Positions 59,640-64,000 of a stretch of DNA of 64,000 nucleotides are shown in pieces. The stretch covers positions 129,559 through 193,558 of the forward strand of contig CALNAJ010000018.1 in NCBI GenBank assembly GCA_937874695.1. The letters run 5' to 3'. The position numbers and the translations under genes were made by a program. The stretch is from an uncultured Lactobacillus sp. (GTDB taxonomy: Bacteria > Bacillota > Bacilli > Lactobacillales > Lactobacillaceae). A model generated the notes under the pieces. That model had not been told where the DNA came from, searched no databases, and saw only the letters and a program-made list of their open reading frames with translations. Each line of letters starts with the position of its first letter. Within the stretch, counting starts at the first letter, position 1.

Positions 59640-60332
59640 ATGAAGAAATCTTTAGTATTAATGACTGTTTTGGGGTTAGTTGCACCGATGGCATTGGCCG
59701 TACCGGCCTCTGCTAAGAGCACTACGGCAGTCGTAACAGCGGCTAAGCAAAGCCATACTTACACTATCGTTTCATCCAGCTTTTTCAAACAGGCGAAAAC
59801 CGTCCACACTAAGGATGCCAAGCCGGTCGTTTACAAGGCTAGCATCGCGGCTGATCGCCCAACAATGACGCTGACGGCCAAGGGGAAGCTGAAGGCGGGC
59901 ACCACTTACAAGGTTACCAAGCAGGCGAAATTAAAGTTGACGGCTAAGAAGACGCAGAAATATAGCTACGTTAAGGGACAAGGCTGGGTTGTTGCCAGCA
60001 AGTTAACGGCGGGGAAGTTCAAGGCCGCTGACGGCATCAAGGCAAAGCCAACCAAGTACACCGTCGTCTCATCCAGCTTCTATAAGAAGGCGAAAACAGT
60101 CCACACCAAAGATGCTAAGCCAGTCGTTTACAAGGCCAGCATCGCTGCAGACCGGCCAACGGCGACGTTGATGGCCAAGGGACAATTGAAGTCCAGTACC
60201 ACCTACAAAGTAACTCGGCAATTAAAGCTGAAGAGTTCAACCAAGAAGACGAAGACGTTTAGCTACGTGAAGGGTCAAGGGTGGGTTCTGAAGAGCGCCT
60301 TAACCAATGGTCAATTCAAAAACGCTGACTAA
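59640..60332 (+). CDS. Secreted protein with two lysine-rich surface repeats
   Basis: A 230-residue protein with a signal peptide (VLMTVLGLVAPMALAVPASA, cleavage near residue 26). It has two tandem copies of an approximately 90-residue module: HTYTIVSSSFFKQAKTVHTK to KYSYVKGQGWVVASKL, and TKYTVVSSSFYKKAKTVHTK to FSYVKGQGWVLKSAL. Each ends in a GWV element like SH3/GW-type wall-binding domains. The high pI suggests binding to wall polymers. ATG at 59640 follows GAGGGAGTGGG, behind the consensus promoter. Confidence 0.82.
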   Translation: MKKSLVLMTVLGLVAPMALAVPASAKSTTAVVTAAKQSHTYTIVSSSFFKQAKTVHTKDAKPVVYKASIAADRPTMTLTAKGKLKAGTTYKVTKQAKLKLTAKKTQKYSYVKGQGWVVASKLTAGKFKAADGIKAKPTKYTVVSSSFYKKAKTVHTKDAKPVVYKASIAADRPTATLMAKGQLKSSTTYKVTRQLKLKSSTKKTKTFSYVKGQGWVLKSALTNGQFKNAD

Positions 60333-60507
60333 TTGGGGAATTAGTTCGTATACACATGGTCACTGAAGTAAGGAAAATGAAGCATCGGTCATCCGGGAGG
60401 TGGCGGTGCTTTTATTTTGGGGAGAGTTGGATGGCAAGTTGTTGATGAAATACGAATTACAATAGTAATCACTTGCGCAAAAAAATAATTCTAGTAGGAT
60501 AAAAGTT

Positions 60508-60795
60508 ATGATAAAGCAAACGCAGACAACTGAAGAGAGCATCAAAGTTTTTAAAGCACTAGCTGATCCTATTCGCTTGGAAATCGTCAAGTATCTGAGT
60601 CAACTGGACCACGAAGTTTCTTGTGGTGAGATCAGTCAGGCGATGCAGATTAGTAAGACGTCCGGTTCGTACCATTTTAAAATTTTACAGGAGGCTGGTC
60701 TGATCTCAGTGCGGAAGGTCGCACGTGAAAAATATGTTATTTTAGACCGGTCGACTTTTGACCGACACCTAACCCATTTCTGGCAAAATCTATAG
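60508..60795 (+). CDS. ArsR-family HTH regulator
   Basis: A 95-residue winged-helix regulator (VFKALADPIRLEIVKYLSQL and ISKTSGSYHFKILQEAGLISVRK). It lacks the ELCVC metal site of ArsR/SmtB sensors, having only Cys39 in VSCGEI, so it may sense a non-metal signal. It precedes the DHA2 exporter gene, which has a palindromic operator at its promoter. Confidence 0.87.
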   Translation: MIKQTQTTEESIKVFKALADPIRLEIVKYLSQLDHEVSCGEISQAMQISKTSGSYHFKILQEAGLISVRKVAREKYVILDRSTFDRHLTHFWQNL

Positions 60796-60851
60796 CCAAT
60801 TAGACCACTGGAGAGACGCTCATCGAGAGCGCCTTTCTTTAGTTTTGCATC

Positions 60852-60880
60852 TTGTCAGCAGCTTTCGGCAATGGTATGTT
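60852..60880 (+). promoter_or_regulatory. Promoter of the MFS exporter gene
   Basis: TTGTCA-N17-TATGTT is a reasonable sigma-A promoter, and the palindrome starts at the next base, so it covers the transcription start. Confidence 0.65.
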
Positions 60881-60910
60881 TATATAGTTCAAAAATATTT
60901 GAACTATATA
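60881..60910. promoter_or_regulatory. Palindromic operator, candidate ArsR site
   Basis: TATATAGTTCAAA (60881-60893) and TTTGAACTATATA (60898-60910) are perfect 13-bp arms around AATA. It lies right after the -10 of the exporter promoter, a position suited to repression. Confidence 0.8.
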
Positions 60911-60931
60911 CCAACCACGGGAGATGGGGAA

Positions 60932-62299
60932 ATGACAGGGGAAACGGTAAGCTCGAGATGGATACTTGTACTGACGTCGTTAGGCTTTTTCATGGCCATG
61001 ATGGATGCAATGATTGTAACGACAGCATCTACGGCGATTCGCACTGAGTTTCAGATTTCGGTAAACACCTTGCAGTGGGCACTGAATGCTTATAATATTA
61101 CGATTGCAGCAGTTTTGTTGGTCGGTGTCTCACTGGGAGAGCGATGGGGCCGCCGAAGAATTTATAATTGGGGAATCCTGATTTTTACAGTTGGCTCGGT
61201 TCTCTGTGCATTGGCAAATAGTATTGGGTGGCTGATTTTCGCTCGGATTATAGAAGGTCTGGGGGCCTCGGTCATGACACCGATGTCGATGGCTATTCTC
61301 ACCAGTGCTTTGCCGCCGGCGCAACGGGGACGGGCGTTAGGTATTTGGAGCGGTATTGGAGGCTTGGCCTTGATTGTCGGTCCCTCGCTTGGTGGGTTCA
61401 TCGTCGCAAAGCTAGCCTGGCAGTGGATCTTCTGGATCAACGTGCCGATTGGCATCGTGGCTATCTGGCTATCAAAACGCCATTTACCAGAGAGTCACGG
61501 ACAAAGCAATCCGATTAACCTAATTGATAACGGCTTAATTATTCTTGCAATGGCTGGTGTTATTTGGGCGTTATCGGCAACGACAAGCAGCTCGAACTTC
61601 GCACAATTAGGACTTATCTTCGTCATTGCGTTAATCAGTCTGGGGTGTGGTGCCTGGTTTATTTATCGTCAGGCGCACGAAGCCTTACCGATGATGCCGT
61701 TAAGCCTGTTTCAAGAAAGAACGTTTAGCGGTGGAAACCTCGCAACGGCTTGCCTGTATGGCTCGATGTACGGTGTGGTCTTCTTTCTACCGCAATACTT
61801 ACAGGCCAGTCAGCAAAGCACAGCCTTAGTTGCTGGACTGGAGTTGTTACCATGGACAGGGACGTTGGTCATTGTCGCGCCATTTGCAGGCCGTGCGGTC
61901 GATCAGTTTGGCGAGCGCTGGATTGCTACATTAGGGCTGCTATGTCAGGGCGTTGGCTACCTACTAATTGCGGTGTTCGTCCATAAAAATTATGAGTGGT
62001 TCGTCTTACCGCTAATGCTGTCAGGCGTTGGATTATCGATGGCTGGACCAGCTCTACAAAAAGCAGTGATTGATGCGGTGCCACGGGTAATGATCGGCAA
62101 AGCCTCCGGAATCTACAATGTTTTCCGATTATTGGGCGGTGCTTTGGGGACAACGCTTGCCGTGATAATATTTTACCAGTTCCGCGGCGTTAATTTTGCC
62201 AGTGGATTTCAGGCAACGATGGTAGGAACAGCGGCAATCTCGTTACTGGGAGTAGTTTGGTCAAGCCGATTGCGTGTAGGACAAAGAGAAAATATGTAA
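60932..62299 (+). CDS. DHA2-family MFS exporter
   Basis: A 455-residue transporter with about 14 hydrophobic segments. MAMMDAMIVTTASTAI, WALNAYNITIAAVLLVGVSLGERWG and GIGGLALIVGPSLGGFIVAKLAWQWIFWINVP are the DHA2 A and C motifs. ATG at 60932 follows GGAGATGGGGA; the open frame from 60845 runs through the operator and is not the start. It is probably controlled by the preceding ArsR-like regulator. Drug substrate unknown. Confidence 0.9.
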   Translation: MTGETVSSRWILVLTSLGFFMAMMDAMIVTTASTAIRTEFQISVNTLQWALNAYNITIAAVLLVGVSLGERWGRRRIYNWGILIFTVGSVLCALANSIGWLIFARIIEGLGASVMTPMSMAILTSALPPAQRGRALGIWSGIGGLALIVGPSLGGFIVAKLAWQWIFWINVPIGIVAIWLSKRHLPESHGQSNPINLIDNGLIILAMAGVIWALSATTSSSNFAQLGLIFVIALISLGCGAWFIYRQAHEALPMMPLSLFQERTFSGGNLATACLYGSMYGVVFFLPQYLQASQQSTALVAGLELLPWTGTLVIVAPFAGRAVDQFGERWIATLGLLCQGVGYLLIAVFVHKNYEWFVLPLMLSGVGLSMAGPALQKAVIDAVPRVMIGKASGIYNVFRLLGGALGTTLAVIIFYQFRGVNFASGFQATMVGTAAISLLGVVWSSRLRVGQRENM

Positions 62300-62316
62300 A
62301 ACTAGTCTGATGTGGT

Positions 62317-62344
62317 TTGAACGCCTCCACAAATAGCGTATGAT
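62317..62344 (+). promoter_or_regulatory. Promoter of the cysteine hydrolase gene
   Basis: TTGAAC-N16-TATGAT lies about 40 bases upstream of ATG at 62384. Confidence 0.7.
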
Positions 62345-62383
62345 AGAAACTAAGCTGAAAGATTACTGAAGGAGGCCATCAAC

Positions 62384-62881
62384 ATGGCAGATGTCTTACT
62401 AGTCATTGATCTTCAAAACGGTGTTTGTTACGGTGAACAAAACGCTGTGAATATGCCCCAAGTCATTGCGGGTGTCAACGCGAGAATCGCGGCATACCGC
62501 AAGGCTAAGAAGCCAATCGTCTTTGTCCAGCATACGGATGAAGACTTGGTTAAAGGAACCCACGATTGGGAATTGATTCCCGAACTGGATTATCGCGACA
62601 CGGATTCCTTAGTTTCTAAGAATCATGCGAATGCGTTTTACCATACCAACTTGCGGCGGGTTCTGACGAGCTTTGCCGCTGAGTCCTTGGAAATCTGTGG
62701 CGCACAGGTTGAATACTGTGTTGATACGACAACCAAAGTGGCCCATGGTATTGGCTACGACTTACAAATGACGCGGGGGTTAACGACCACCGTGGACAAT
62801 AAATTTATGACGGCCGAACAGACGATTGCCTTTTACGAGGGTATTTGGAATCATCGGTTTGTAACGATGTTAGAGGCTTAA
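62384..62881 (+). CDS. Isochorismatase-like cysteine hydrolase
   Basis: A 165-residue hydrolase of the isochorismatase superfamily. The catalytic triad is visible: Asp9 in VLLVIDLQNGV, a central lysine in LVSKNHANAF, and Cys in LEICGAQVEYCVDTT. These small members include nicotinamidase-like and other amidases; the substrate is unknown. ATG at 62384 follows GGAGG. A strong terminator ends the gene. Confidence 0.88.
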   Translation: MADVLLVIDLQNGVCYGEQNAVNMPQVIAGVNARIAAYRKAKKPIVFVQHTDEDLVKGTHDWELIPELDYRDTDSLVSKNHANAFYHTNLRRVLTSFAAESLEICGAQVEYCVDTTTKVAHGIGYDLQMTRGLTTTVDNKFMTAEQTIAFYEGIWNHRFVTMLEA

Positions 62882-62889
62882 TGACCCGA

Positions 62890-62918
62890 GCTCACTGCGA
62901 ATGACAGTGAGCTTTTTT
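62890..62918 (+). terminator. Terminator after the cysteine hydrolase gene
   Basis: GCTCACTG pairs perfectly with CAGTGAGC, followed by six Ts. Confidence 0.92.
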
Positions 62919-63021
62919 GATGCCATTTAATTGTAAATAGTCTTGCCTTAGCGTTGCACGAGGGGGTTATACTTAGCTATGAAGTCGACATGAATTCTGA
63001 AATTGGGGGGAGTGTTATCAC

Positions 63022-63867
63022 ATGAAAAAGAGATTACTAATGTTCATGGGCATCGGGCTACTTGTGCTGGGACTATCAGCTTGCGGCACGGGAAGCAAGC
63101 ACACTAGCACCGCGTCCAATCTACCCGATTCTAGCAAGTACGAGCCAACGCTGTTCTTTCACGGCTGGGGCAGTAGCTATCATGCGGAAGAGCAGATGGC
63201 TCAATCGTTGGTAAACGCTGGTCTGACGAAAACCATCATTCGGGCAACCGTTTCGAAACACGGGAAAGTTACCTTGTCAGGGCAGTTTCGTAAGGGCGAT
63301 TATCATCCAATTGTAGAGGTGGGCTTCGAAGACAATCGAAATTCTAATCCGCGCCAGTGGGGACACTGGGCCGAGGCAACGGTGATCAAGCTCCAACAGA
63401 CGTATCATACAAAGCGATTCAATATGGTCGGCCATTCGATGGGGAATATGGCAATCATGTATTATCTCTTGGATAACTCTCATAAGCTACCTAAGTTGCA
63501 GAGGCAGGTCGATATTGCCGGGCACTTCAATGGCATTCTCGGAATGGGTGACGAACCGAATCAAATGAAAATTCAACCGAATGGTAAACCTGAAAAGATG
63601 CAGGCTGCCTATAAGGCCTTGTTGCCACTACGTCGAACGTACCCCAAGAATCAAATTGCCGTTTTGAATATTTACGGGGATAGGAACGACGGATCTCATT
63701 CGGATGGTTCTGTTAGCAACGCCTCTTCAAAGTCGTTGCGGTATCTGGTTGCCAATCGGGCCAAGTCCTATCAGGAACAGAAGATTGTTGGTGCGAATGC
63801 CCAACACAGCAAGCTTCATGACAATGCGCAGGTTGATAAGTTGTTGATTGATTTTCTGGAGAATTAG
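63022..63867 (+). CDS. Alpha/beta-hydrolase lipoprotein, DUF915 family
   Basis: A 281-residue exported lipoprotein-hydrolase. The lipobox LSAC at residues 18-21 indicates processing by LspA. The hydrolase part (FFHGWGSS, the oxyanion region, and VGHSMGN with nucleophilic serine) fits the DUF915 group of surface hydrolases. A late histidine lies in NAQHSKLHDNAQV. ATG at 63022 follows GGGGGGAG. Substrate unknown. Confidence 0.88.
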   Translation: MKKRLLMFMGIGLLVLGLSACGTGSKHTSTASNLPDSSKYEPTLFFHGWGSSYHAEEQMAQSLVNAGLTKTIIRATVSKHGKVTLSGQFRKGDYHPIVEVGFEDNRNSNPRQWGHWAEATVIKLQQTYHTKRFNMVGHSMGNMAIMYYLLDNSHKLPKLQRQVDIAGHFNGILGMGDEPNQMKIQPNGKPEKMQAAYKALLPLRRTYPKNQIAVLNIYGDRNDGSHSDGSVSNASSKSLRYLVANRAKSYQEQKIVGANAQHSKLHDNAQVDKLLIDFLEN

Positions 63868-63912
63868 TCGTGTTTCCAGACCGAGCTTTATTTAACATTG
63901 AGATTTAAAAAG

Positions 63913-63938
63913 AGCCTGCGGAGTAGCCACAAGCTCAT
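63913..63938 (-). terminator. Possible minus-strand terminator near the right edge
   Basis: GAGCCTGCGG pairs imperfectly with CCACAAGCTC, and Ts follow on the minus strand. It may end a leftward gene beyond the window. Confidence 0.45.
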
Positions 63939-63945
63939 ATATATT

Positions 63946-64000
63946 GGTTCTATGTCAACTGTTGTTGGTAATTCTATTTATAAAATTGTCTAATCCTTTG
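63946..64000. mobile_element. Possible left end of an insertion sequence (ISL3-like), cut off by the window
   Basis: GGTTCTATGTCAACTGTTGT is reminiscent of ISL3-family terminal repeats. Only 55 bases are visible, with no transposase, so this is tentative. Confidence 0.3.

Noticed and set aside
1..64000. CRISPR arrays, tRNA or rRNA genes
   Set aside because: No regularly spaced direct repeats, cloverleaf-like sequence or rRNA signature was recognised on either strand by reading; a covariance search would be decisive for tRNAs.

Overview
The window is a stretch of chromosome from a low-to-mid GC Firmicute, almost certainly a member of the Lactobacillaceae. Supporting signs are the mevalonate-pathway operon, EbsA, RqcH, GpsB, a type B RNase P RNA, consensus sigma-A promoters, strong Shine-Dalgarno sites and GlnR-type operators. 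The genus cannot be fixed from sequence alone; gene content and roughly 50% GC suggest the Levilactobacillus/Lactiplantibacillus side of the family (inference). I see no rRNA, tRNA, prophage or CRISPR array. Mobile DNA is limited to one solo tnpB element just after the first gene and a possible insertion-sequence end at the right edge.

Left part (1-19.6 kb): an RsmF-like rRNA methyltransferase; the tnpB element; a leftward operon mvk-mvaD-mvaK2-fni making and isomerising isopentenyl diphosphate; then dinG, a ypmB/tseB-like gene, an aspartate aminotransferase and dnaD, the Bacillus-like neighbourhood. Next come divergent recU-pbp1A and ypsA-gpsB-rnpB-rlmL, linking wall synthesis, cell division and RNA processing.

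Middle (19.6-34 kb): an ammonium transporter with two perfect GlnR boxes; small membrane, NUDIX and acyltransferase-like genes; a CPBP protease and a TetR gene sharing a 39-bp near-palindrome that carries mirror-image promoters; a HicAB pair; a peptidase, redox enzymes, an RNase H-like protein, ebsA-fhs, a secreted CAP protein, and a RelB-like antitoxin joined to a MazF-like toxin.

Right-middle (34-47 kb): lspA-rluD; then pyrR followed by two genes that look like carbamoyl-phosphate synthase subunits but have lost most recognisable catalytic residues. This is the most unusual system in the window. rqcH follows, then a MarR-phosphodiesterase-MFS operon, degV with a structured leader, and a folate-type ECF gene under a tetrahydrofolate riboswitch.

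Right part (47-64 kb): typical accessory content. It holds GtrA and VanZ proteins, a methyltransferase, two DHA2-type drug exporters each beside a regulator with palindromic DNA, a MazG-like protein, an orphan Phd/YefM antitoxin, an endonuclease III missing half its iron-sulfur ligands, a short MutS2-like ATPase, an SRPBCC-oxidoreductase-small membrane protein operon, a repeat-containing secreted protein, a cysteine hydrolase and an alpha/beta-hydrolase lipoprotein.
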